Below, piece after piece: positions 7,444-14,685 of a stretch of 45,004 bases of DNA (the first letter of the stretch is position 1; every line of letters begins with the position of its first letter). The translations under genes and the position numbers were made by a program. Location: positions 1 to 45,004 of the forward strand of contig UQJW01000011.1 of NCBI GenBank assembly GCA_900541485.1, given 5' to 3'. This DNA is from an uncultured Dialister sp. Its GTDB lineage: Bacteria > Bacillota > Negativicutes > Veillonellales > Dialisteraceae. Below the pieces are notes generated by a model. It was not told where the DNA came from and did not search any database. It saw nothing but the letters and a program-made list of their open reading frames with translations.

Positions 7444-9060
7444 ATGTTCAAGAATTTGAAAAGTTATAAGTATAAACTACCTACAATTAATGGTGAATCT
7501 AAAGAGCATGCAACAAATAGTAATTCAATAATTATTATAGGGGCAAATGGTAGTGGGAAAAGTAAATTAGGCGCCTGGATTGAAGGTCAGGATCCATTAG
7601 ATGTTCATAGAATAGGAGCACAAAGAAATCTTAACTTTCAAGAAAATATACCCTTAAGCAATTATGAATATTCAAGAAATAGAATTTTTTATGGTACTGA
7701 TCTTGAGTCTGAAATTCAAAATAAAGATAAGAGATACAGATGGGATTTTGGGAAAGCTTACACCACTAAACTTTTAAATGATTTTGATGTAGTGTTAGCA
7801 GCATTAATTGCTCTATATAATAATGAAACGTCGAAATTTTTAGATGATTGTAAAATGGCCGAAAAGAATAATTATTCAAAACCTAATACTCCATTTACAG
7901 TTTTGGATAAATTAATGGCAATATGGAATAGTATATTTCCACAAAGAAATCTTCTGTTTAAAGATTCTAAGTTCTTTGCTTATGAAAGAAACAAAATTAC
8001 TAAGAAGTATTCTGCAAATCAAATGAGTGATGGAGAAAGAGCTGTTTTGTATTTAGCGTCACAAGTTCTGGTTGTACCAGATAATAAAACTTTAATAATA
8101 GATGAACCTGAATTACATCTTCACAACTCAATAATGAATATTTTATGGGAACAGTTAGAGAATTATCGTCAAGATTGTTTATTTATTTATATAACACATG
8201 ATACAAATTTTGCTGCTTCCCATAAGAATTCAGAAAAGATATGGATAAAGAATTATGATGGGGAAAATTGGAATTTAGAAAAAATAATTTCATCCGACCT
8301 TCCAGAAAAATTGCTATTCGACATTTTAGGTTCACGAAAAAATATTTTATTTGTAGAAGGAGAAGAGAATAGTTTTGATACTCAATTATACTCTATCTTA
8401 TACCCTAATTATTTTATTATTCCTTGTGGAAGCTGTATGCAGGTTATCATGAGAACAAAATCCTTTAAATTAACTCAAAATATTCATAATTATAATGTTT
8501 ATGGAATAATTGACCGCGACTTTAGGACAGAGGTTGAAATAAATAAATTAGAAAAAGATAATATTTATACATTAAAGGTCTCAGAAGTGGAAAATTTATT
8601 TGTTATAGAAGAACTGATCAGTTTTTTAGCAAATCATTTAGGTAAGAATTTTAGTGATGTTTTTAGTGATATTAATAATTATATAATTAAGCAAAGATTT
8701 GGTAATCAAATCCATAGTCAGGTTAGGAAAAATGTAGTATCTCAGATAAAATATGAATTATCAATGGCTGAAATCTCTGAGATTAATACAAAAGAAAGTT
8801 TAACTAATGCTGTTGGAAATATTAATACTGATAATATTTATGAAGATACATTAAATTCATATAAAGAAGCATTGTTAAGTAATGATTATAAAAAAGTGTT
8901 AGAAATGTTTAATGAAAAGGGATTATCTAAATCAATAGGTCATTATCTTGGTTTTCAAAACAATGATTACTTAAATACAGTTATTTCTATCTTGCGAAAT
9001 AAGGAACAAACAGAAGTATTAGAGATATTCAAAAATTATATACCAAAACTACAAAATTAA
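7444..9060 (+). CDS. AAA ATPase-DUF4435 (TOPRIM-like) fusion, probable single-gene PARIS-type defence protein
   Basis: The 538-residue protein has two parts. Residues 1-290 form an ABC/SMC-like AAA ATPase: Walker A GANGSGKS (33-40), a signature-like SDGERA (195-200), Walker B LIIDEPELHLH (Asp220, Glu221) and the H-loop ITHD (His252). Residues about 300-538 match DUF4435, a TOPRIM-like nuclease fold: FVEGEE (Glu305), IDRDF (Asp357, Asp359) and SEVENLF (Glu381/Glu383). In the PARIS anti-phage system these are AriA (ATPase sensor) and AriB (DUF4435 effector nuclease), and fused versions are known. The gene is much AT-richer than its neighbours and has its own AGAGG ribosome site. An OLD/Gabija-like protein is the main alternative, but no helicase partner is nearby. 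Confidence 0.75.
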   Translation: MFKNLKSYKYKLPTINGESKEHATNSNSIIIIGANGSGKSKLGAWIEGQDPLDVHRIGAQRNLNFQENIPLSNYEYSRNRIFYGTDLESEIQNKDKRYRWDFGKAYTTKLLNDFDVVLAALIALYNNETSKFLDDCKMAEKNNYSKPNTPFTVLDKLMAIWNSIFPQRNLLFKDSKFFAYERNKITKKYSANQMSDGERAVLYLASQVLVVPDNKTLIIDEPELHLHNSIMNILWEQLENYRQDCLFIYITHDTNFAASHKNSEKIWIKNYDGENWNLEKIISSDLPEKLLFDILGSRKNILFVEGEENSFDTQLYSILYPNYFIIPCGSCMQVIMRTKSFKLTQNIHNYNVYGIIDRDFRTEVEINKLEKDNIYTLKVSEVENLFVIEELISFLANHLGKNFSDVFSDINNYIIKQRFGNQIHSQVRKNVVSQIKYELSMAEISEINTKESLTNAVGNINTDNIYEDTLNSYKEALLSNDYKKVLEMFNEKGLSKSIGHYLGFQNNDYLNTVISILRNKEQTEVLEIFKNYIPKLQN

Positions 9061-9226
9061 AATACAATATGAATTTAGCTCAAAACAATAATATTGTCTG
9101 GTACTGGGACTGGGACGGGACTAAAAATTTGAAAATGTCTTATAATTATATGGATTTAGTGATATTAGAAAAAATAGAATTTTGTATTTTGAATGGTTTG
9201 GGATATATTGGACGTTTGGAAAAGAA

Positions 9227-9237
9227 GAATGGGAATA
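9227..9237 (+). repeat. Putative attachment repeat (right copy of the guaA end)
   Basis: This is an exact 11-bp copy of 7145-7155 (GAATGGGAATA). The 70 bases after it contain a terminator and then core-like sequence (the kinase fragment), so it lies at the composition border. Confidence 0.4.
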
Positions 9238-9256
9238 AAAATACTTAATAGAAAAT

Positions 9257-9304
9257 AAAAAGCCTTGATACATTCAATACTAAGTGGATAATCAGGGCTT
9301 TTTT
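9257..9304 (+). terminator. Terminator / repeat copy A
   Basis: AAAGCCTTGAT pairs with ATCAGGGCTTT (one G-U) around a 21-nt loop, followed by T residues. The same arrangement, with strong sequence identity in both arms, recurs at 12766-12813, so the two copies bracket the kinase fragment and the restriction-modification operon. Confidence 0.7.
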
Positions 9305-9305
9305 A

Positions 9306-9686
9306 ATGATAGAAGTTTCAAGCCTTGTCCGCTACGCCCGCGATCTTATAGAACCGCAGGCCGCGAAAAAAGGAATCACCGTCAAACTCGACTTGATACC
9401 TCTCTATGTATACGGAAATTCGGCGCTTCTTTCCGAACTTGTCATTAACCTCCTCGACAATGCAGTCAAATATAATCGCGAAAACGGACAGGTAGAAGTC
9501 TCTCTCTCCAAAGTTGACGACCGGGTCGTACTGACCGTTTCCGATACAGGCATCGGCATTCCGGGAGATAAGCAGGAACGGATTTTCGAGCGGTTCTACC
9601 GTCCCGAAGAAAGCAGAAATAAAGCCACCGACGGCAGAAAAATAAATAAAATTTCTGATATAAGTTTGAATGGAAATAAATGCTAA
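9306..9686 (+). pseudogene. Sensor histidine kinase fragment, truncated at both ends
   Basis: The readable 126 residues contain only the first part of a HATPase_c domain: N box (ELVINLLDNAVKYN), G1 box (VSDTGIGIP) and F box (IFERFYRPEESRNKAT). The reading then leaves the family at KATDG, where GTGLGLAIV (G2 box) would be expected, and continues into an unrelated AT-rich tail. The sensor, HAMP and phospho-acceptor His regions are missing upstream. Codon use is core-like, unlike both flanks. It is a relic of a PhoR-type kinase broken by insertions or deletions and cannot be active. Confidence 0.85.
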
Positions 9687-9774
9687 TATGTATGATTTAA
9701 ATATGGAAAAGGAAAAATTTATTGATGATATGAAAAAGATTTTTGTAATTTCTTAAAATTTTTCTGAAGTAATA

Positions 9775-9803
9775 TTGCTATTGTTCTAGAGTTGGAATAT
9801 AAT
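9775..9803 (+). promoter_or_regulatory. Promoter of the restriction-modification operon
   Basis: TTGCTA (9775-9780), a 17-nt spacer and TATAAT (9798-9803) lie only 27 bases upstream of the methylase ATG, with GGAGGTG between them. The HTH domain of the methylase could act here; that is inference. Confidence 0.65.
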
Positions 9804-9829
9804 AAATAATCAAAAATGGAGGTGCCGGT

Positions 9830-10903
9830 ATGGAATATATGTCCGCAAGAGAGGCTGCTGATAAGTGGGGAATTTCACAAAGGCGAGTGGCTGTTCTTTG
9901 TTCCGAGAACAGAATTGATAATGCAACTATGGTCGGTAATATGTGGATTATTCCTGCCAGTGCCGAAAAACCAATCGATGCAAGAAGCATAAGATACAAT
10001 AAGAAAGAGGAAAAAACTATAAAACCGTTTCTAAAGTGGGCCGGAGGAAAAGGACAACTTCTTCGGGATATAGAAAAATATTATTATCCTTTTGAAAATG
10101 GTATTGTCACAAAATATGCGGAACCGTTTCTTGGCGGAGGAGCCGTCCTTTTTGATATATTGAGTAAATATGAGTTAGAAGAAGTCTATGTCAGTGATAT
10201 TAATTCGGAACTTGTTAATGCGTATTGCATGATTAGAGATGATATAAATGAACTTGTTACCATTTTAAAAGTTATGCAAGATGAGTTCATAGAAAGAGAT
10301 AAAGATGAACGAAAAATCTACTATATGATAAAGAGGGAGCTTTTTAATGAGCTAAAGATCAGTGGAGATGAAACTGTAAATATCGAAAAAGCTGTGTTAA
10401 TGATATTTCTTAATAAGACTTGTTTTAACGGATTGTTTCGTGTAAATAAAAAAGGCTTGTTTAATGTGCCTATGGGAGCTTATAAAAACCCCATGATTTG
10501 TGACGAGGAAAATCTGAGAGCCGTGTCTGAAAAACTGCAAAATGTGAGAATAGAATGCGGTGATTATAGGGAGGCAGCAAACTTTATTGATGAAAAGACT
10601 TTTGTTTACTTTGACCCTCCGTACCGTCCTATTACCAATACTGCAAGTTTCACGGCATATACGGAAAATTTATTTAATGATGACAAACAGATTGAACTTG
10701 CGAAATTCGTTAATGATATGAATAAAAAGGGTGCAAAGATTGTGGTCAGCAACTCTGATCCCAAGAATTCTGATGGCGAAGATGAATTTTTTGATGATAT
10801 TTATTCATCTTATAAAATCAAGCGCGTTGAAGCTACCCGTATGATTAACTGCAACGGTGAAGCAAGGGGTAAAATCAAGGAATTGCTTATATCGAACTTT
10901 TAA
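9830..10903 (+). CDS. Dam-type DNA adenine methylase with N-terminal HTH (DpnM-like)
   Basis: The enzyme methylates adenine at N6, expected in GATC, protecting DNA from the endonuclease encoded next. The protein has 357 residues. Residues 1-55 are a MerR/excisionase-like helix-turn-helix (MSAREAADKWGISQRRVAVL). From about 64 the Dam/MT-A70 type alpha-class methylase runs: motif X/I (FLKWAGGKGQLL, AEPFLGGGAVLFD), YVSDIN, and catalytic motif IV FDPPY. The HTH extension is absent from standard Dam and DpnM and suggests autoregulation. ATG 9830 follows GGAGGTG. The target GATC is inferred from the family and from the partner enzyme. Confidence 0.9.
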   Translation: MEYMSAREAADKWGISQRRVAVLCSENRIDNATMVGNMWIIPASAEKPIDARSIRYNKKEEKTIKPFLKWAGGKGQLLRDIEKYYYPFENGIVTKYAEPFLGGGAVLFDILSKYELEEVYVSDINSELVNAYCMIRDDINELVTILKVMQDEFIERDKDERKIYYMIKRELFNELKISGDETVNIEKAVLMIFLNKTCFNGLFRVNKKGLFNVPMGAYKNPMICDEENLRAVSEKLQNVRIECGDYREAANFIDEKTFVYFDPPYRPITNTASFTAYTENLFNDDKQIELAKFVNDMNKKGAKIVVSNSDPKNSDGEDEFFDDIYSSYKIKRVEATRMINCNGEARGKIKELLISNF

Positions 10904-10967
10904 GAGGTCTGTATTGCGAGAAAACGGAAGCCCTATTAAATAGGCTTTGATGAAAGGAGAGGTTGAT

Positions 10968-11846
10968 ATGGCGAGAAATTTTAACGTGTGGTTAGCAAGT
11001 TTCCGTGCCAGCATTGCAAATTATGGCTATTATATTGATTTTGATAAGGTTCATCGCAATGTTGATAATATCAAAGTTGAATTGAACATCCTTAACTCTC
11101 TTATCGGATCCAAGAATATCAGGGAAGATTTCAAGAATCTGATTGCGAAATACCCTGAAGTTTTGAAGTGTATTCCTTTGCTCTTGGCGGTAAGAGCTAA
11201 TGAAATATATTGCCAGGATGAAAACGGCGGTCACTTATATCAGTTTGATTTTGGGAAGTATCCGCAGAACAGTCACATGGATTACGAGCGCTATGTCTAT
11301 TTTATGGAACACACAGCCTTGTTTGATTTGTTGGAAAACCACATTATCAATAATCTTGTTGACTATGTCACCGGTGTTGAAACGGGACTTGATTCCAATG
11401 GTCGTAAAAACCGCGGCGGGCATCTTATGGAAGATTTAGTTGAAAGTTTTATTCAGAAAGCGGGATTTATAAGAGACGAGGACTATTTCAAAGAGATCTA
11501 TATTCATCAAATTACAGATAAATGGAATATAGACTTGTCTGCTATTTCAAATCAAGGAAAAATGGAAAAGCGCTTTGATTTTGTAGTTAAAACCTCGAAT
11601 ATGATTTACGGTATAGAAACTAATTTTTATGGAAGTGGCGGCAGTAAATTAAATGAAACTGCACGCAGTTATAAAGCACTTGCTTGGGAAGCCGAAGAAA
11701 TCAATGGATTTACATTTGTCTGGTTTACTGATGGAAAAGGTTGGACAAGTGCACGTAATAATCTCGAAGAAACATTTGATGTTATGCAACATATTTATAA
11801 CATCAAAGATTTAGAGGAAGGAATAATTAACGAGGTTTTTAAATAA
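10968..11846 (+). CDS. Type II restriction endonuclease, DpnII/MboI family
   Basis: The enzyme cuts unmethylated GATC. The 292-residue product matches DpnII in length and in its blocks: VKDLIAKYPEVL-like N-terminal region (NLIAKYPEVLKCIPLLLAVR), GLDSNGRKNRGGHLMEDLVE and the nuclease core KRFDFVVKTSNMIYGIETNF. The last holds an acidic D...E-x-N arrangement of the PD-(D/E)XK type, followed by GSGGSKLNE and WFTDGKGW. ATG 10968 follows AAAGGAGAGG; the in-frame ATG at 10947 is too far upstream. It sits 64 bases after the methylase and overlaps the next gene by one base. Confidence 0.9.
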   Translation: MARNFNVWLASFRASIANYGYYIDFDKVHRNVDNIKVELNILNSLIGSKNIREDFKNLIAKYPEVLKCIPLLLAVRANEIYCQDENGGHLYQFDFGKYPQNSHMDYERYVYFMEHTALFDLLENHIINNLVDYVTGVETGLDSNGRKNRGGHLMEDLVESFIQKAGFIRDEDYFKEIYIHQITDKWNIDLSAISNQGKMEKRFDFVVKTSNMIYGIETNFYGSGGSKLNETARSYKALAWEAEEINGFTFVWFTDGKGWTSARNNLEETFDVMQHIYNIKDLEEGIINEVFK

Positions 11847-12592
11847 TGGTAAAAAAAATAACCGAATGGGAGCCTGAAGATTTTGAGTTGGAAATGACTA
11901 CACATTGGTCTTTTCCAAAACGTGGAGGCTGGGCTACTCACGATGCAAAATGGAGGGGGAATTGGTCACCGTATATTCCTCGTAATATATTGCTCAGATA
12001 TTCTAAAGAAAATGACTTAGTGCTTGATCAGTTTGCCGGTGGCGGAACTACGCTTGTAGAAGCAAAGCTGCTTAACCGGAACATAATTGGTGTTGATGTA
12101 AATGATATTGCACTTGAAAGGTGTAAAGAAAAAACAAATTTTGAACATGAAGGAGCTAACGGAAAGATATATTTACGGAAAGGTGATGCCCGAAATTTAG
12201 ACTTTATTCCTGATAAAAGTATTGATTTAATATGTACACATCCGCCGTATGCTGATATTATCAAGTATAGCGAGGATATTAAAGAAGATTTATCACGTTT
12301 GAAGGTAAAGGATTTTCTTGAAGAAATGAAAAAGGTAGCTGCTGAAAGCTACCGAGTCTTAAAAAGTGATAAGTTTTGTGCTGTTCTTATGGGAGATACA
12401 CGTCAAAAAGGACATATGATACCGATGGCCTTTGATGTTATGAAAGATTTTCAGGATGCCGGATTTAAGTTGAAAGAATTGATTATTAAAGAACAACACA
12501 ACTGCAGAGCAACGGGATACTGGAAAACAAATAGTGTGAAATATAACTTTTTGCTCATTGCCCATGAATATTTGTTTATTTTTAAAAAGTGA
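11846..12592 (+). CDS. Second DNA methyltransferase of the GATC restriction-modification operon
   Basis: The 248-residue product carries the SAM-binding motif I (LDQFAGGGTTLVEAKLL, near residues 60-76) followed by a motif IV variant THPPY (near 131-135) and the block MGDTRQKGHMIP. The motif order and the leading region with RNILLRYS resemble N6-adenine or N4-cytosine methylases. Its catalytic motif has His where DPPY or NPPY is usual. DpnII operons often carry a second methylase acting on single-stranded DNA (DpnA), but this protein is not an obvious DpnA relative. ATG overlaps the endonuclease stop (TAATG), so translation is coupled. Confidence 0.8.
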   Translation: MVKKITEWEPEDFELEMTTHWSFPKRGGWATHDAKWRGNWSPYIPRNILLRYSKENDLVLDQFAGGGTTLVEAKLLNRNIIGVDVNDIALERCKEKTNFEHEGANGKIYLRKGDARNLDFIPDKSIDLICTHPPYADIIKYSEDIKEDLSRLKVKDFLEEMKKVAAESYRVLKSDKFCAVLMGDTRQKGHMIPMAFDVMKDFQDAGFKLKELIIKEQHNCRATGYWKTNSVKYNFLLIAHEYLFIFKK

Positions 12593-12765
12593 GAAAAATG
12601 ACGATGTATTATAAATGTAGCATATTACGATACGTTTCTATTTATCAGAAATGAGTCATGTTTCGTAAGAACTAAAGGGATTTTCCAAAACGAAATAAAT
12701 ATAAAGAACAAATTCAGATGAAGTGATCTGTAGAAAAAGAAGAGTGAAAATAAAATATTTGACAG

Positions 12766-12813
12766 AAAAAGCCTTGATTATTTCATATCAATTGGATAAT
12801 CAAGGCTTTTTTT
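12766..12813 (+). terminator. Terminator / repeat copy B after the restriction-modification operon
   Basis: A 14-bp perfect stem (12768-12781 with 12796-12809) is followed by T residues. It shares AAAAAGCCTTGAT and TGGATAATCA-GGCTTTTTT with copy A at 9257-9304. Between the methylase stop and this hairpin (12593-12765) I see no gene. Confidence 0.85.
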
Positions 12814-12841
12814 GGTGATGACAGAGAAACATATTTTCATG

Positions 12842-12881
12842 GAAGTAACTTGACATATATAGAAGTAACTTGATATATATA
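12842..12881 (+). repeat. Tandem 20-bp repeat overlapping a promoter
   Basis: Two adjacent 20-base units, GAAGTAACTTGACATATATA and GAAGTAACTTGATATATATA, differ at one base. The first supplies a perfect TTGACA (12850-12855) with a TATATA 18 bases further on; the second supplies TTGATA, and TATAAT follows at 12884. They lie upstream of the gene at 12937 and may be its promoter or a duplicated operator. Confidence 0.6.
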
Positions 12882-12936
12882 TATATAATATTACATATTT
12901 ATTATACGAATTAAGAAGCAGAGGAGAGATAATAAA

Positions 12937-13461
12937 ATGGGGCTATTTAATTTATTTGGTTTATTGGGGGGCAGTAAAACAGTTGAGTTGGATAAAGTGA
13001 AAAGCGATGAAAACAAAAAACGGATGAGAGAAATTTTTGATACTAAAGTAGATAATGGCTCGGAATATAAAATAGTTTACGCTTATTCAGAAGATATAGG
13101 CGGAGCGAATTTCGCAGTACTTCGTACTGTTTCCTATAAATACAGAAGTTTTATACTTGGCTATAAGGAAAATGATTTGAGTGTAGTTTTTCTTGAAGTA
13201 AGTCCTGATTTAAATCAGGTTGGTGAAGCGCTTGTATATAGACCACAAGATGTCAAGAAAACTAATTTTATAAAAATGGTAGGTTCATATTATTTACAAT
13301 ATGGCAGTTCATTTAAGAAAGAATTTTTCAATTTTTTTGTTCCCGAGACTATTGATGAAATAGTGAATCATGATTGGTATGATGAAGATACATTTATTTA
13401 CATTGACCAAAGAGATGAACATAGTGGATGGGTAGATTTTTGGAATAAATTTTGCAGATAA
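12937..13461 (+). CDS. Conserved-looking hypothetical protein
   Basis: I do not recognise a family. The 174-residue protein has a hydrophobic glycine-rich start (MGLFNLFGLLGG), then a soluble alpha/beta body. Its aromatic, acidic C-terminus includes HDWYDEDTFIYIDQRDEHSGW. No clear signal peptide or repeated motif is visible. It has an AGAGGAGAG ribosome site and an AT-rich composition like the defence genes before it. It is probably cotranscribed with the small membrane protein 10 bases downstream. A role as an immunity or accessory protein is possible but not supported directly. Confidence 0.55.
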   Translation: MGLFNLFGLLGGSKTVELDKVKSDENKKRMREIFDTKVDNGSEYKIVYAYSEDIGGANFAVLRTVSYKYRSFILGYKENDLSVVFLEVSPDLNQVGEALVYRPQDVKKTNFIKMVGSYYLQYGSSFKKEFFNFFVPETIDEIVNHDWYDEDTFIYIDQRDEHSGWVDFWNKFCR

Positions 13462-13471
13462 AAGGTAATGA

Positions 13472-13696
13472 ATGATGAGTATGCTGCCAAATTACATCTT
13501 TGCTTTTATATTTACAGTATTTCTTGTTTATAGTTTTATAAATATAAAAGTAAAAAAGGCTAAGGTGAGTCATGGATGTCTTTACGGCATAGGGATTCTT
13601 GTTGCCATATTGTTACTCGGAATGTCTATTTACGGGATAATATTTAGCATTCCGTTAGGACAAGTACAGATACTCATAGAGAACAGTTTTAAATAA
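13472..13696 (+). CDS. Small membrane protein, two predicted helices
   Basis: The 74-residue product has hydrophobic segments at about residues 7-23 and 38-60, separated by a short basic loop (KVKKAKVSHG). Both ends probably face the same side of the membrane. No family is recognised. It starts with tandem ATG codons (13472, 13475) after AAAGGT and sits 10 bases behind the gene at 12937, so the two probably form a unit. A hairpin with T run follows at 13714. Confidence 0.5.
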   Translation: MMSMLPNYIFAFIFTVFLVYSFINIKVKKAKVSHGCLYGIGILVAILLLGMSIYGIIFSIPLGQVQILIENSFK

Positions 13697-13713
13697 AGAA
13701 ATATAGATTTGAG

Positions 13714-13744
13714 AAACGGTAGATCGAAAGGTTTACTGTTTTTT
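13714..13744 (+). terminator. Terminator after the small membrane protein gene
   Basis: AAACGGTA (13714-13721) pairs with TACTGTTT (13734-13741, one G-U), followed by T residues. Confidence 0.6.
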
Positions 13745-13779
13745 ATTTGCGCAAAATCAGAAAGAGAGGAAAACAGAGA

Positions 13780-13917
13780 ATGAACAATATAAAAGGTTTC
13801 CGGAATGATTTACTGCATTGAGGGATTGAATTTTGGTCATCACAGGAATATACAGAATGAATCAATGAAGTGTTCGCTAATATGGCAATAAAAACCACAT
13901 TCCAAAGGTATCTTTAA
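13780..13917 (+). pseudogene. Decayed short ORF with two in-frame TGA codons
   Basis: A ribosome site (AGAGAGGA) precedes ATG 13780. The frame reads MNNIKGFRNDLLH, TGA at 13819, GIEFWSSQEYTE, TGA at 13858, INEVFANMAIKTTFQRYL and TAA. The readable pieces look like coding sequence interrupted by point mutations. No family can be named. It is the only content of the 13745-13943 stretch. Confidence 0.3.
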
Positions 13918-13944
13918 ATCATCTGACAATCAAATAGAAACCAT

Positions 13945-13980
13945 AAAAAAAGAGAAATAGTATTACTATTTCTCTTTTTT
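13945..13980 (+). terminator. Bidirectional terminator between convergent genes
   Basis: A 15-bp perfect stem with A run on one side and T run on the other, around a 5-nt loop, separates the plus-strand island from the minus-strand HD gene. It marks the right end of the AT-rich region. Confidence 0.85.
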
Positions 13981-14010
13981 GGTTTGGTGCAAAAATGAAA
14001 CGTTTTGTCT

Positions 14011-14577
14011 TTATTTTTCTAAGCCTAATTCTTTTTTGTAACGGGCCATGCCGTCTATGCAGAGTTGCATGACTGTACCGGGTTCGAGGCCGAGCATTTG
14101 GAAACCTTGTTTGATGCCTTCTCTGTTACAGCCGGCGGCGAAACTTTTGTCTTTGAATTTCTTTTTCAGCCCTTTGAGTTCCATGCCGTCTATGCCTTCG
14201 GGACGCATGAGGGCGTAAGCTATGATGACGCCGGTGAGTTCATCGACGGTGTAGAGGCTTTTTTCCATGTTTGTTGACGGTTCGAATTCATCGGTGCAAA
14301 GGCCCCAGCCATGAGAAATAATAGCACGGATATCTTCTTCGCCTACTCCTTCGGGTTCCAGAAGTTCGCGGACGTGATGACAGTGCTCATCCGGATATTT
14401 CTCATAGTCCACGTCATGAAGATAGCCGATCGCTTCCCAATGGTCACGGTCTTCCCGGTAATAATCTGCCATAGCACCCATGGCGGCACTGACGGCTTGG
14501 GCGTGGGTAATAAGGTGCGGTTCGGTGGTGTGTTTTTTCAGGATTTCTTTTGCTTTTTCCAAATTGAGTTTGCTCAT
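14011..14577 (-). CDS. HD domain protein (putative phosphohydrolase)
   Basis: HD proteins are metal-dependent phosphohydrolases, often of nucleotides. The protein has 188 residues. The metal-binding pattern is visible as HAQAV (His25), the doublet GYLHDVDYEK (His54, Asp55) and downstream histidines (PDEHCHH, ISHGWG). This is the compact HDIG-like subfamily found as single-domain proteins in Firmicutes. The substrate is unknown. The ATG is preceded by AAGGAGGTC on the minus strand. It is divergent from the sirtuin gene, sharing a 108-base control region. Confidence 0.8.
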   Translation of the reverse strand: MSKLNLEKAKEILKKHTTEPHLITHAQAVSAAMGAMADYYREDRDHWEAIGYLHDVDYEKYPDEHCHHVRELLEPEGVGEEDIRAIISHGWGLCTDEFEPSTNMEKSLYTVDELTGVIIAYALMRPEGIDGMELKGLKKKFKDKSFAAGCNREGIKQGFQMLGLEPGTVMQLCIDGMARYKKELGLEK

Positions 14578-14622
14578 AATGACCTCCTTTATTTTATCAA
14601 ATGGTAGTGCGATTTCCGTTCT

Positions 14623-14652
14623 TTGTCAAATGACGGCGTTTTATAGTAAGAT
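14623..14652 (+). promoter_or_regulatory. Probable promoter of the sirtuin gene
   Basis: TTGTCA (14623-14628), an 18-nt spacer and TAAGAT (14647-14652) lie 34 bases upstream of ATG 14686. Confidence 0.4.
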
Positions 14653-14685
14653 AAAAGAAAAAGCGGTGTAGAAAGGAGATTTCTG

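Noticed and set aside
9306..9686. Reading the kinase fragment as a functional small protein
   Set aside because: It lacks the phospho-acceptor histidine, the G2 box and any sensor region, and its last residues are out of family.
11864..11874. GAATGGGAGCC, a partial match to the guaA-end repeat
   Set aside because: Only eight bases match and it lies inside the second methylase gene; it is not a plausible attachment site.
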